Shown here: positions 17,160-25,605 of the stretch, piece by piece
How the letters are laid out: each line of letters begins with the position of its first letter
How positions within the stretch are numbered: the first letter of the stretch is position 1
From: Lichenicola sp964248625
GTDB lineage: Bacteria; Pseudomonadota; Alphaproteobacteria; Acetobacterales; Acetobacteraceae
Assembly: GCA_964248625.1 (NCBI GenBank)
Contig: CAXTZG010000007.1
Coordinates: 1-64,000 of the forward strand
Length of the DNA stretch: 64,000 nucleotides
Direction of reading: 5' to 3'
Notes under the pieces: generated by a model
Seen by the model: only the letters and a program-made list of their open reading frames with translations
What the model was told of the DNA's origin: nothing
The model's database searches: none
Position numbers and translations under genes: made by a program

Positions 17160-17837
17160 TCAGGCCTTGTGCCAGATCGGCTCCTTCATCCGTCCGACGA
17201 AGGCTGCGTGGCAAGCAAGCTCGGCATCCGTCGGCACGATCGGGCGCGGCACGCGGGTGGCGGACGAGGCATAGGCGACCGCGGCGAGGCCGCCTGCCTC
17301 GACGGCAAGCTCCAGGCCGCGCTGCCGGCCGCCCATGAGCTCGACATAGACCTGGGCCAGCAGCCGGCAATCCAGCAGCGCGTTGTGGGTGGTGCGGCCG
17401 CTCAGATCGATCTCGAACCGGCGGCACAGCGCGTCGAGGCTGTTCGGCAGGCCGGGGAAGCGGGCGCGCGCCATGTCGAGCGTGTCGACCATGCGCGCGG
17501 GTCCGAGCGACGGCAGGCGGAGCCGGGCAAGCTCGGCATTCAGGAAGCCGAAATCGAACGGGGCATTGTGCGCGATCAGCATGTCGTCGCCGACAAAGGC
17601 CAGGAACTCGTCGACCACCTCGTGGAACTTCCGCTGCCCCATCAGATGCGCACGGGTATAGCCGTGCACGCGGGAGGCCTCCTCGGGGATGTCGCGCTCC
17701 GGATCGATCAGCGCGTGGTAGTGGCGGCCGGTCGGCAGGTCGCCGATCAGCTCCAGCGCCGCGATCTCGATCACCCGGTCGCCGGTCAGCGGCTCCAGGC
17801 CGGTGGTCTCGGTGTCGAACAGCACCGCACGCTTCAT
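17160..17837 (-). CDS. dnaQ: DNA polymerase III epsilon subunit (3'-5' proofreading exonuclease)
   Basis: A 225-residue DEDD exonuclease that proofreads for DNA polymerase III. Exo I is FDTETTGLEP at the N-terminus, Exo II is IAHNAPFDFGFLN, and Exo III contains HNALLDCRLLAQVY (DEDDh type). The region between Exo II and Exo III has the LPNSLDALCRRFEI stretch common to DnaQ. The start ATG overlaps the coaE TGA. Coupling of coaE and dnaQ is widespread in alphaproteobacteria. Confidence 0.95.
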   Translation of the reverse strand: MKRAVLFDTETTGLEPLTGDRVIEIAALELIGDLPTGRHYHALIDPERDIPEEASRVHGYTRAHLMGQRKFHEVVDEFLAFVGDDMLIAHNAPFDFGFLNAELARLRLPSLGPARMVDTLDMARARFPGLPNSLDALCRRFEIDLSGRTTHNALLDCRLLAQVYVELMGGRQRGLELAVEAGGLAAVAYASSATRVPRPIVPTDAELACHAAFVGRMKEPIWHKA

Positions 17838-18439
17838 GATCGGGTCCTTCCGGCGATGTCGAGCGCTGCCAGCCAGCGCCGGATCTGCCGCAGGCTGTGC
17901 CAGCGCGACAGGCCGGTGTCGATGACGATGTCGGCACGGGCACGCTTCTGCGCATCGGGCATCTGACGCGCGATCAGGGCGGCGGCCTCGGCGAGGGTCA
18001 TGCCGCGCCGCTTGCGGATCCGGGCCAGCTGCAGCGCCCGGGGCGCCGACACCACCATGACCAGGTCGCAGGCGCGGTCGCCACCGCCCTCGAACAGCAG
18101 CGGGACGTCGAGCACAGCGCAACGGCGACGACTCGCACGGGCGCGTGCGAGGAACCGGGCCTGCGCCGCACGCACCAGCGGATGCATGATCCGCTCCAGC
18201 GCCGACAGCAGCGGCGGATCGGCGATCACGGCGCGGCGCAGGGCGGCGCGGTCGATTCGGCCCGTCTGCACCACGTCCGGCAGCAGCGCCGCGATCGCCG
18301 GCACCGCCCTGCCGCCCGGCGCCTGCAGCGCATGCACGCAGCGATCGGCGTCGAACACCGGCAGGCCGGCACGGCGCAGCGCCGCCGCCGCCGTGGACTT
18401 GCCCATGCCGATGCCGCCGGTCAGGCCGACGACCTTCAC
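17834..18439 (-). CDS. coaE: Dephospho-CoA kinase
   Basis: A 201-residue P-loop kinase catalysing the last step of coenzyme A synthesis. The Walker A GLTGGIGMGKST sits at residues 5-16, followed by FDADRCVHAL, the LERIMHPLV segment and DVPLLFEGG, all typical of CoaE. The start is a GTG immediately before KVVGLTGG; the longer upstream frame lies in aroE. It is 31 bases downstream of aroE and overlaps dnaQ by ATGA. Confidence 0.94.
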   Translation of the reverse strand: MKVVGLTGGIGMGKSTAAAALRRAGLPVFDADRCVHALQAPGGRAVPAIAALLPDVVQTGRIDRAALRRAVIADPPLLSALERIMHPLVRAAQARFLARARASRRRCAVLDVPLLFEGGGDRACDLVMVVSAPRALQLARIRKRRGMTLAEAAALIARQMPDAQKRARADIVIDTGLSRWHSLRQIRRWLAALDIAGRTRS

Positions 18440-18470
18440 GGGGCAGCAGCAGGCCGGCGGACCGGCCGCC

Positions 18471-19349
18471 TCATGTCTCGGCGTCCAGGTCGCGGCGGAG
18501 TTCGTCGAGCAGGCTCGCATCGATCGCGGGCTCGACCCCGAACCAGGCGGCAAAGCCGACCCGCGCCTGATGCACCAGCATGCCCAGCCCCTCGACAGTC
18601 CGCAGGCCGCGATGCTGCGCCTCGGCCAGCAGCGGCGTGAGGCGCGGCACGTAGACGATGTCCGACACCACCAGGCCGGGCGGCGCCCGGTGCAGCCGGC
18701 AGGGCGACCCCGCCTCTGCGCCCATGCCGACCGAGCTCGCATTCACCAGCAGCGCCTGATCGCCGAGGGCGGCCTCGCGCGCGTCCCAGTCGAGCACGCG
18801 GACCGGATTGGCCGGACCTGCCAGCGCCTCAGCCAGCGCCTCGGCCCGTGCGTGGGTGCGGTTGGCCAGATGCACCGGCACGCCCAGCGCCTGCAGGGCG
18901 GCGGCGACCCCGCGCGCGGCACCCCCTGCCCCCAGCACCAGCGCCGGGCCGGCGGCCGGATCCACCCCGGCGGCGCGCAGGCTGTCGAGGAAGCCCTGCC
19001 CGTCGGTGCTGTCGCCATGCAGCGAGCCGTCCGGCGCGAACACCAGCGTGTTGACCGCCTTGCAGCGTCGGGCGGCCGGCGACAGCACCTGGCTGAGGCG
19101 ATACGCCTCCTCCTTGTGCGGAATGGTGACGTTGACGCCGGCAAAGCCAGCCGCCTGCAGGCCGGCCAACGCAATCTGCAGGGCACCGGGCGCCACGGGG
19201 AGCGGCACATAGGCGCCGTCGATGCCGCACCGGGCCAGCCACGCGTTATGCAGCCGGGGCGAGCGGGACTGCGCCACCGGCCAGCCGACCACGCCGGCGA
19301 GGCGGGTGCGGCCGCTGAGGCCCGGAGCGCGGTCAGAACCGACGCTCAT
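18471..19349 (-). CDS. aroE: Shikimate dehydrogenase
   Basis: A 292-residue NADPH-dependent enzyme reducing 3-dehydroshikimate to shikimate in the aromatic amino acid pathway. The substrate site is seen in GWPVAQSRSPRLHN and NVTIPHKEEAY, where the Lys is catalytic. The nucleotide loop GAGGAARGVAAAL, the ANRTHARAEAL strand and a C-terminal GLGMLVHQA motif complete the family pattern. The ATG at 19349 overlaps the upstream gene's stop (ATGA); an in-frame ATG ten codons earlier is less likely. Confidence 0.95.
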   Translation of the reverse strand: MSVGSDRAPGLSGRTRLAGVVGWPVAQSRSPRLHNAWLARCGIDGAYVPLPVAPGALQIALAGLQAAGFAGVNVTIPHKEEAYRLSQVLSPAARRCKAVNTLVFAPDGSLHGDSTDGQGFLDSLRAAGVDPAAGPALVLGAGGAARGVAAALQALGVPVHLANRTHARAEALAEALAGPANPVRVLDWDAREAALGDQALLVNASSVGMGAEAGSPCRLHRAPPGLVVSDIVYVPRLTPLLAEAQHRGLRTVEGLGMLVHQARVGFAAWFGVEPAIDASLLDELRRDLDAET

Positions 19350-20158
19350 ATGGCAGGGTCTGCCCGGCCGTCCTCGCACATCGCCAGTGCCTGCGGCAGC
19401 AGCCGCGCCAGGCGCTCGGCCCAGGCGCGCTCGCCGTCGACCGTCGCGATCAGGTCCTGCCTGATCTCGAGCTCGACATGCAGCAGGCCGCGACGCTCGC
19501 CATGCACCGGCACCGTGTAGTCGTCCGCGTCGGACAGGAAATAGGGCTCGTTGTCGCCGACGACGAGGTCGCCTTCCGCCTCCAGCAGCGCCAGCAGCGC
19601 GCGCCCGAGGCGCGGGTCGCGGTTGTAGAGCAGGCCGACATGCCAGGGCCGGTCGCGGCCCGCCATCGACGGCGTGAAGCTGTGCACCGCCACCAGCACC
19701 GTGCGCCGGCCGGCGGCATCGCGCGCATCGATCTCGGCCGCGATCGCGTCCTGGTAGGGCAGGAAGATCTCGTCGCGGCGGGCGTCGCGGGCCGCCTGGT
19801 CCAGATCCTGGTTGGCCGGGACCGTGGTGCCGTCGCTGCGCGGCGCGATCGAGGTCCCGTGGCCCGGCCTGCGGTTGCAGTCGATCACCAGCCGCGAATA
19901 GCGCTGGGCGATCGCGGACGCGTCAAGCAGCGCGCAGAGCCGCCGGCCGACGCCGAGGACTCCGATGTCCCAGGCGATATGGCGCTCGAACTCGGCGTCG
20001 GGCAGGCCGAGGCGACCGAGCCGCGCCGGCACCGCGCGCCCGGCATGATCGATCACCAGAAGCATGTCGGAACCACCCCGGGTGTGCAGGCGCTCAACCG
20101 GGGGCGGATCGTCGTCGCCCAGAAGCGCTGGCGCAGGCAGCATCGAGTCGTCGTTCAT
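19346..20158 (-). CDS. N-formylglutamate amidohydrolase family protein
   Basis: About 270 residues, belonging to the N-formylglutamate amidohydrolase / HutG2-like family of zinc hydrolases. Visible elements are LLVIDHAGRAVP near residue 30, HIAWDIGVLGVG, SRLVIDCNR, VAVHSFTPSM and the tail LHVELEIRQDLIA. These match the conserved core, including probable metal ligands His/Glu. No other histidine-degradation gene is nearby, so the physiological substrate is uncertain. It is the first gene of a coupled operon with aroE-coaE-dnaQ, a place often held by other genes in relatives. The ATG at 20158 is preceded by CAGGAA; one at 20194 is an alternative. Confidence 0.85.
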   Translation of the reverse strand: MNDDSMLPAPALLGDDDPPPVERLHTRGGSDMLLVIDHAGRAVPARLGRLGLPDAEFERHIAWDIGVLGVGRRLCALLDASAIAQRYSRLVIDCNRRPGHGTSIAPRSDGTTVPANQDLDQAARDARRDEIFLPYQDAIAAEIDARDAAGRRTVLVAVHSFTPSMAGRDRPWHVGLLYNRDPRLGRALLALLEAEGDLVVGDNEPYFLSDADDYTVPVHGERRGLLHVELEIRQDLIATVDGERAWAERLARLLPQALAMCEDGRADPAI

Positions 20159-20308
20159 CCGCAGGCGTTCCTGCTCACGATCGGCACGGTTCATGCGGCA
20201 TTTCTTGCTCCCGGCGTGGAAAGGCATGACGCTGCCGAAACGGGCTCGCGTCCCGGTCCTTATAGCCCGATCCCGACTGCACCCAGGAAGCGCGGAAGGA
20301 ACCGCCTG

Positions 20309-21358
20309 ATGCCGGTTCTGACAGTTCAGCACGTCACGACCTACAGCTACCGCCGCCCGGTGGGCTTCGGGGAGCATCGGATGATGTTCCGGCCGCGCGA
20401 CTCCGCCGACCAGCATCTGCTGTCCTGGGAGCTGGCGATCACGCCAAAGCCGATCGAGCTGCGTTCGGTGCCGGACGCGTTCGGCAACATCACCACGCTC
20501 GCCCGGTTCGCGGGGCGCGCCAAGGAGCTGCGCTTCGAGAACCGGCTGGTGATCGATCACACGCCGGTGGTCCCCCATGCCGACCGCCTGGCGCCCTATG
20601 CCCGCACCTGGCCCTTCACCTACGACCCCGACGATGCGATCGACCTCGCCCGGCTGCGCGAGCGCCATTGCGACGATCCGGAGCACACGGTGGATGCCTG
20701 GGCGCGCGGCTTCCTCCGCAACCGTCCGACCGGCGGCACCCTGGATCTGCTGGTCGACATCACCGAGGAGATCCGGCGCTCCTTCACCTACTCGGCACGA
20801 TACGAGGAGGGCGTGCAGGAGCCGGCGCGGACGCTGGCGCTGCGCAACGGCACCTGCCGGGACTACGCGGTGCTGATGATGGAGGCGGTGCGGGCACTCG
20901 GCATGGCGGCGCGCTTCGTGTCGGGATACGTCTATTCGCCGGGCTCCGACGGGGTCGCCCATGTCGGCGGCGGCTCCACCCACGCCTGGGTCGAGGTGTT
21001 CCTGCCAGGCTGCGGCTGGACCGAGTTCGATCCGACCAACGGCATCGTCGGCAGCCGGGACCTGATCCGCGTCGCCTCGGTGCGGAGCTGGCGCCAGGCG
21101 GTGCCGCTCGCCGGAACCTGGACCGGCTTTCCTGCCGACAGCCTCGGCATGAGCGTCTCGGTCAAGGTCGGTATGCGCGATTCGATGGTGGACGCCTGGC
21201 CGGAGTCGGGCAACAAACCGCTCGCCGACGCGGGCGAGCCGACATCTTTGGTGGATGCCAGGCCGCCGGCCGTGATCGTGACGCTGCGCGATGCAGCCTC
21301 CGTCGCCGAGGCAGGCAACTGGAGCGGACCGGACCGTCCGACGCTTCAGGTCGGCTGA
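20309..21358 (+). CDS. Transglutaminase-like cysteine peptidase family protein (1)
   Basis: A 349-residue cytoplasmic protein with an N-terminal beta domain (bacterial transglutaminase-like N, residues 5-90, including FGEHRMMFRPRD) and a transglutaminase core. Catalytic residues can be placed as Cys in NGTCRDYAVLMM, His in STHAWVEVF and Asp in EFDPTNG. Members often occur with circularly permuted ATP-grasp genes; none is present here. GGAAGGAA precedes the ATG. It is followed 102 bases later by a second, distant paralogue, so the pair probably works together. Substrate unknown. Confidence 0.85.
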   Translation: MPVLTVQHVTTYSYRRPVGFGEHRMMFRPRDSADQHLLSWELAITPKPIELRSVPDAFGNITTLARFAGRAKELRFENRLVIDHTPVVPHADRLAPYARTWPFTYDPDDAIDLARLRERHCDDPEHTVDAWARGFLRNRPTGGTLDLLVDITEEIRRSFTYSARYEEGVQEPARTLALRNGTCRDYAVLMMEAVRALGMAARFVSGYVYSPGSDGVAHVGGGSTHAWVEVFLPGCGWTEFDPTNGIVGSRDLIRVASVRSWRQAVPLAGTWTGFPADSLGMSVSVKVGMRDSMVDAWPESGNKPLADAGEPTSLVDARPPAVIVTLRDAASVAEAGNWSGPDRPTLQVG

Positions 21359-21460
21359 AACACATCGCCCGGAGCCGGGCCCGGAGCCGGACGCGGCAGA
21401 CCGCAACGGGCAGGAGCCTCGGTCCCGCAACAACCGACCGGCGCCAGAAGAGGAATCCGC

Positions 21461-22273
21461 ATGCTGATCCGCGCCGGCTACGACATCGCCTTCAACGCTC
21501 CGGCGCCGACGCCGCTCATGCTGATGCTGAGCCTCCACCCCGAGCGCGAGCCGGACCTGCAGACGTCGCAGCAGCTGATGTTCGATCCGCCGGTGCCGTC
21601 GCACGGTTATCACGACTCCTTCGGCAACGTCTGCACGCGCGTGGTGGCACCGGGCGGATTGTTGCGCATCACCAGCCAGTTCACCGTGGCCGATCACGGC
21701 CAGCCGGATGCCTACGCGCCGGATGCGCCGCAGCTCGCGGTCGAGGATCTGCCGGACGACGTGCTGATCTATCTGCTGGGCAGCCGCTACTGCGAGACCG
21801 ACCGCCTGTCGGACACCGCGTGGTCGCTGTTTGGACATGTCCGGCCCGGCTGGTCACGGGTGCAGGCGATCGTGGACTACGTGCACGACCGCATCAGCTT
21901 CGGCTACGAGCATGCCCGCTCCACCCGCACGGCCTACGAGGGCTTCATGGAGCGCCACGGCGTGTGCCGCGACTTCGCGCATCTGGCGGTGGCGCTGTGC
22001 CGCTGCATGAACATCCCGGCACGCTACTGCACCGGCTATCTCGGCGACATCGGCATACCGCCGGTGGATGATCCGATGGATTTCAGCGCGTGGTTCGACG
22101 TCTATCTCGGCGGCCGCTGGTACACCTTCGACGCGCGCCACAACCGGCCGCGCATCGGCCGCATCCTGATGGCGCGCGGACGGGACGCCACCGACGTCGC
22201 GATCTCGACCGCCTTCGGCAGCGCCTGGCTGGCAGGCTTCGAGGTCATCACCTACGAGCAGGTCGCGGCCTGA
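21461..22273 (+). CDS. Transglutaminase-like family protein (2)
   Basis: A 270-residue paralogue of the upstream protein. The N-terminal domain includes SHGYHDSFGNVCTR. The core has HGVCRDFAHLAVALC with the probable nucleophile Cys and WYTFDARHN with the Asp. The position equivalent to the usual catalytic His reads DFSAWFDVY, a Ser in place of His, which appears to be a subfamily trait as I recall but is not checked. An AAGAGGAAT ribosome-binding site precedes the ATG. Convergent with tlpA. Confidence 0.82.
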   Translation: MLIRAGYDIAFNAPAPTPLMLMLSLHPEREPDLQTSQQLMFDPPVPSHGYHDSFGNVCTRVVAPGGLLRITSQFTVADHGQPDAYAPDAPQLAVEDLPDDVLIYLLGSRYCETDRLSDTAWSLFGHVRPGWSRVQAIVDYVHDRISFGYEHARSTRTAYEGFMERHGVCRDFAHLAVALCRCMNIPARYCTGYLGDIGIPPVDDPMDFSAWFDVYLGGRWYTFDARHNRPRIGRILMARGRDATDVAISTAFGSAWLAGFEVITYEQVAA

Positions 22274-22297
22274 CCACGGCGGCCGCGCCGGACCGCC

Positions 22298-22873
22298 TCA
22301 GGCCAGCAGCGTCCTGACCAGCGCCACCGTTGCCGGCGCGGACCAGTCGACCGGTCCCTGCAGGCGGGCGACCTCCAGGCCGGCCTTGTTCACCAGCAGG
22401 GTGGTCGGGATGCCGTCCAGCTGCAGGGCGCTGAGCATCGCGCTGTGCGGATCGAGCAGGATCGGCAGCGACGAGATCGCATGGGCGGCAAAGAACGGCC
22501 GCACCTGCGCCGCCCCGCCCCGGTCGAGCGACACCGTCAGCACCTGCGCGCCCGACGGCGCCAGCAGGCGTGCCAGGCGGTCGAGTGCCGGCAGCTCGGC
22601 GACGCAGGGGACGCACCAGGTGGCCCACAGATTCAGCACCAGCCCATGTCCCCGGTAGCGCTCGAGGGTCTGCGGCGCGCCGTCCGCGTCGGTGAAGGAC
22701 AGCACCGGCAGCGGCGACGGGGCATGCGCCTTGACGGCATCGAGCCCCTGGAACGGCGATCGCGGCGGGTCCTGCTCCGCGTCCGCTTCCGCCTCCAGGA
22801 ATTTGCGCGAGACGAGGGCGGCCATTAGGGTCCCGCCGGCCGCCAGCACGCTGCGGCGGAGAATGGTGCGCAT
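22298..22873 (-). CDS. tlpA: TlpA-type thioredoxin-like thiol:disulfide oxidoreductase
   Basis: A 191-residue membrane-anchored or secreted thioredoxin-fold protein. The N-terminus is basic with twin arginines followed by a hydrophobic stretch (RRSVLAAGGTLMAALV), then NLWATWCVPCVAELPALD with the redox CVPC pair and a cis-Pro loop GIPTTLLVNK. The family reduces periplasmic thiols, for example during cytochrome assembly. The ATG at 22873 is preceded by AGGA; an ATG at 22885 adds four residues. It is divergent from argH with almost no spacer, an arrangement common in alphaproteobacteria. Confidence 0.9.
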   Translation of the reverse strand: MRTILRRSVLAAGGTLMAALVSRKFLEAEADAEQDPPRSPFQGLDAVKAHAPSPLPVLSFTDADGAPQTLERYRGHGLVLNLWATWCVPCVAELPALDRLARLLAPSGAQVLTVSLDRGGAAQVRPFFAAHAISSLPILLDPHSAMLSALQLDGIPTTLLVNKAGLEVARLQGPVDWSAPATVALVRTLLA

Positions 22874-22888
22874 GATCCTGGACATCGC

Positions 22889-24364
22889 ATGTCTTTAGAA
22901 GAGGACGGCCCGGCCGCAAAGCCGTCCCCGGCAGGATCGGCAGCCAGCCCGTCGCCGGCGCTGGCGGCCAACGCGCAATGGGGCGGCCGTTTCGACGCCG
23001 GCCCGTCGGCGATCATGCAGGAGATCAACGCCTCGATCGGCTTCGACCAGGCCCTGTGGCGGCAGGATCTGCGCGGCTCGATGGCGCATGCCCGCATGCT
23101 GGCGGCGGTGGGCATCCTGGACGAAGCCGACGCGGCTGCGATCCAGGGCGGGCTGGAAGCGATCGGCGCCGAGATCGAGGCGGGCCGCTTCGTGTTCGAG
23201 ACCACGCTCGAGGACGTCCACATGAACATCGAGGCACGCCTGTCTGAGCGGATCGGCGAGGCCGGCAAGCGGCTGCACACGGCGCGCTCGCGCAACGACC
23301 AGGTGGCGACCGACTTCCGGCTCTGGGTGCGCGACGCGATCGACGGCATCGACGCGCAGGCGGCGTCGCTGATGCTGAGCCTGTCGGTGCGCGCGGCCGA
23401 GCACGCCGCCGATCCGATGCCGGGCTTCACGCACCTGCAGACCGCGCAGCCGGTGACGTTCGGCCACCACCTGCTGGCCTACGTGGAGATGCTGGCGCGC
23501 GACCGGGGACGGCTGGCGGATGCGCGCCGGCGGCTGAACGAGTGCCCGCTCGGCTCGGCGGCGCTGGCTGGGACGTCGTTTCCCATCGACCGCCGCCTGA
23601 CCGCCGCCCTGCTCGGCTTCGACCGACCGACCCGCAACTCGCTCGATGCGGTGTCGGACCGCGACTTCGCGCTCGAATACCTGTCGGCGCTGTCGATCCT
23701 GTCGGTGCATTTGTCGCGCCTCGCCGAGGAGATCGTCGTCTGGTGCTCGGCGCCGTTCGGCTTCGTGCGGCTGTCGGACGCCTTCACCACCGGCTCCTCG
23801 ATCATGCCGCAGAAGCGCAATCCGGACGCGGCCGAGCTCGCGCGCGCCAAGACCGGACGCATCATCGGCGGCCTCGTCGGCCTGCTGACGGTGATGAAGG
23901 GGCTGCCGCTCGCCTATGCCAAGGACATGCAGGAGGACAAGCAGCCGGTGTTCGACGCGACCGAGGCGGCGGCGCTCAGCCTTGCCGCCATCGACGGCAT
24001 GGTGCGCGACCTGGTGGCGGTGACCGCCCGAATGCGCGCGCTGGCCGGCTCGGGCTATTCCACCGCGACCGACCTCGCCGACTGGCTGGTGCGGGTGCTG
24101 AAGCTGCCGTTCCGCACCGCCCATCACGTCACCGGCCGGCTGGTCGGACGGGCGGAGGTGCTGGGCGTCGATCTTGCGGAGCTGTCGCTGGAGGAGATGC
24201 AGGCGGAAGAGCCGCGCATCACCGCAGACGTGTTCGCCGTGCTGACGGTCGAGGCCTCCATCGCCTCGCGGGTCAGCGAAGGCGGCACCGCCCCGGCCAA
24301 CGTTTCCGCACAGGCGGCGGCCTGGCTCGATCGGCTGCGCGCCGATCCGGGCGCTGTGGCATGA
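22889..24364 (+). CDS. argH: Argininosuccinate lyase
   Basis: A 491-residue enzyme splitting argininosuccinate into arginine and fumarate, the last step of arginine synthesis. After an Ala/Ser/Pro-rich extension of about 28 residues the canonical QWGGRF start appears, followed by the HTARSRNDQ region, GFTHLQTAQPVTFGHH and the fumarase/aspartase signature GSSIMPQKRNPD. The N-terminal extension is unusual, but no in-frame ATG or GTG start lies between it and the conserved sequence. Its stop overlaps the start of a small lipoprotein gene (ATGA). Confidence 0.96.
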   Translation: MSLEEDGPAAKPSPAGSAASPSPALAANAQWGGRFDAGPSAIMQEINASIGFDQALWRQDLRGSMAHARMLAAVGILDEADAAAIQGGLEAIGAEIEAGRFVFETTLEDVHMNIEARLSERIGEAGKRLHTARSRNDQVATDFRLWVRDAIDGIDAQAASLMLSLSVRAAEHAADPMPGFTHLQTAQPVTFGHHLLAYVEMLARDRGRLADARRRLNECPLGSAALAGTSFPIDRRLTAALLGFDRPTRNSLDAVSDRDFALEYLSALSILSVHLSRLAEEIVVWCSAPFGFVRLSDAFTTGSSIMPQKRNPDAAELARAKTGRIIGGLVGLLTVMKGLPLAYAKDMQEDKQPVFDATEAAALSLAAIDGMVRDLVAVTARMRALAGSGYSTATDLADWLVRVLKLPFRTAHHVTGRLVGRAEVLGVDLAELSLEEMQAEEPRITADVFAVLTVEASIASRVSEGGTAPANVSAQAAAWLDRLRADPGAVA

Positions 24365-24504
24365 GCGGGCGACCCGTGGTGCTCGCGGTGCTGCTGTGCA
24401 CGACGATGGCCCTGGGTCTTGCGGCCTGCGGCAAGAAGAGCTCGCCGGAAGCGCCCGGGCCCGGCAACCTGATCACCTACCCGCGGACGTACCCGACGGA
24501 GTAG
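24361..24504 (+). CDS. Small LptM-like lipoprotein
   Basis: A 47-residue protein consisting of a signal peptide with lipobox LAAC (lipidated Cys23), then GKKSSPEAPGPG and a Tyr/Pro/Thr tail. Such peptides sit between argH and lysA in many alphaproteobacteria and resemble LptM/YifL, which helps assemble the LPS transporter LptDE in E. coli. That functional link is by similarity of form only. The ATG overlaps the argH stop. The last 32 bases overlap the end of the convergent protease gene. Confidence 0.82.
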   Translation: MSGRPVVLAVLLCTTMALGLAACGKKSSPEAPGPGNLITYPRTYPTE

Positions 24505-25234
24505 GCAGGCCGGCAAGCGGCACCGCGCGTCCGCCGGCGCCGGCCGATACCGCCTCGATCTGGATCGCCACCGCGGCCCAGCGTCCGTCCGGGCGTTGCC
24601 ACAGCAGCGGCGCGCCGCTGGTGCCGCGGGTGGCCTCGCAGTCATGCGTCAGCAGAGGCCGACCCTGCCCGTCCGTCGCGTAGCCGGTCAGCCGGCAGGC
24701 CGGATCGGCGATCGCCACCTCGTCGCGGTCCTGGCCGTAACCGCCCAGCCGCACCGGCGACGGCAGCGAGCCGGGCACCGGCTCGATCGGGAGGATGGCA
24801 GCGCCCGGCAGCCTGTGCTCCAGCAGCAGCACCGCGCGGTCCAGGCCGGCACTGCCCGACTCGTCCAGCGGCCGGTAGTCGGACGGGATGGTGAAGCCTG
24901 CCACGCGAGCATGGGCTGCATATTGTCCCATGCGATACGACAGCAGCACATGCACCGAGCCCGGCTGGATGAAGCGGCCGACCCGGAACAGGAACAGGCA
25001 GTGCGCCGCCGTGACGACCACCTGCGGCGCGACCACGAAGCCGGTGCAGCGGCCGCCGAGCTCGGTCTGCACGCGGACCAGGCTGTTCCAGGGCGGCCGC
25101 AGCACATCAACCGCGACGCGATGATCGGCCTGCCCCACGCCAGGCCGTTGGGCGGGGTCGGCAGCCAGGCCGGGCCGCGCCGGAACCGTCGCCAGCATCG
25201 CCGCCGCCAGCGCCCGGATGCCGTTCTTAACCAT
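24473..25234 (-). CDS. Secreted trypsin-like (S1) serine protease
   Basis: A 253-residue protein with a signal peptide (residues 1-24, cleavage after AARPGLAA-type sequence) and a chymotrypsin fold. The triad is visible as H78 in VVVTAAHC, D132 in LDRAVLLLE and S206 in RGTSGAPLL. The Cys at 63 and 79 form the usual disulfide around the His. Likely a periplasmic or secreted endopeptidase; no PDZ domain is present, so it is not DegP-like. It runs opposite to, and ends within, the lipoprotein gene. Confidence 0.82.
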   Translation of the reverse strand: MVKNGIRALAAAMLATVPARPGLAADPAQRPGVGQADHRVAVDVLRPPWNSLVRVQTELGGRCTGFVVAPQVVVTAAHCLFLFRVGRFIQPGSVHVLLSYRMGQYAAHARVAGFTIPSDYRPLDESGSAGLDRAVLLLEHRLPGAAILPIEPVPGSLPSPVRLGGYGQDRDEVAIADPACRLTGYATDGQGRPLLTHDCEATRGTSGAPLLWQRPDGRWAAVAIQIEAVSAGAGGRAVPLAGLPTPSGTSAGR

Positions 25235-25328
25235 TCGTTTCCCCGGGCAGGCTCACCCTGCATCTGCGCCATCAAGGCGCCACAGAGCGTCCTCAGCTTG
25301 AGCGGCGTCGTGGAGACGGGAGCGCATC

Positions 25329-25562
25329 GTGACGGAAACCGAGCGGAGATCCATCACTGGCTGCGACGAGGTGGCGCCGGATATCGCAGCCAGGCTCGAC
25401 TGGATCACGGCGCGAGCCCTCGGCGGCAATCGCGCCGTCACCGGCTCAGGACGCCGGGCAGCGTGGTCGGACGCCGCGAAAGACAGGCTCTACGGCCGCA
25501 TGTTCCCGGATGATCCAGGCGCCGACCGCACGTTCGACGGCACGGTGCGGTCCGACCGCTGA
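25329..25562 (+). CDS. Hypothetical protein, 77 residues
   Basis: A short frame with a GTG start and GGGAG nine bases upstream. Its third-position GC is high (most codons end in G or C), which favours real coding. It is rich in Asp, Arg and Ala with three Trp, has no membrane segment or known motif, and is probably cytoplasmic. It lies alone between a protease gene and a hydrolase gene on the other strand. Not recognised; could be lineage-specific or spurious. Confidence 0.4.
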   Translation: MTETERRSITGCDEVAPDIAARLDWITARALGGNRAVTGSGRRAAWSDAAKDRLYGRMFPDDPGADRTFDGTVRSDR

Positions 25563-25605
25563 ACCGCGTCGGCACGCCGCCGCCGGATACCGGTGGCGGC
25601 GGCCA

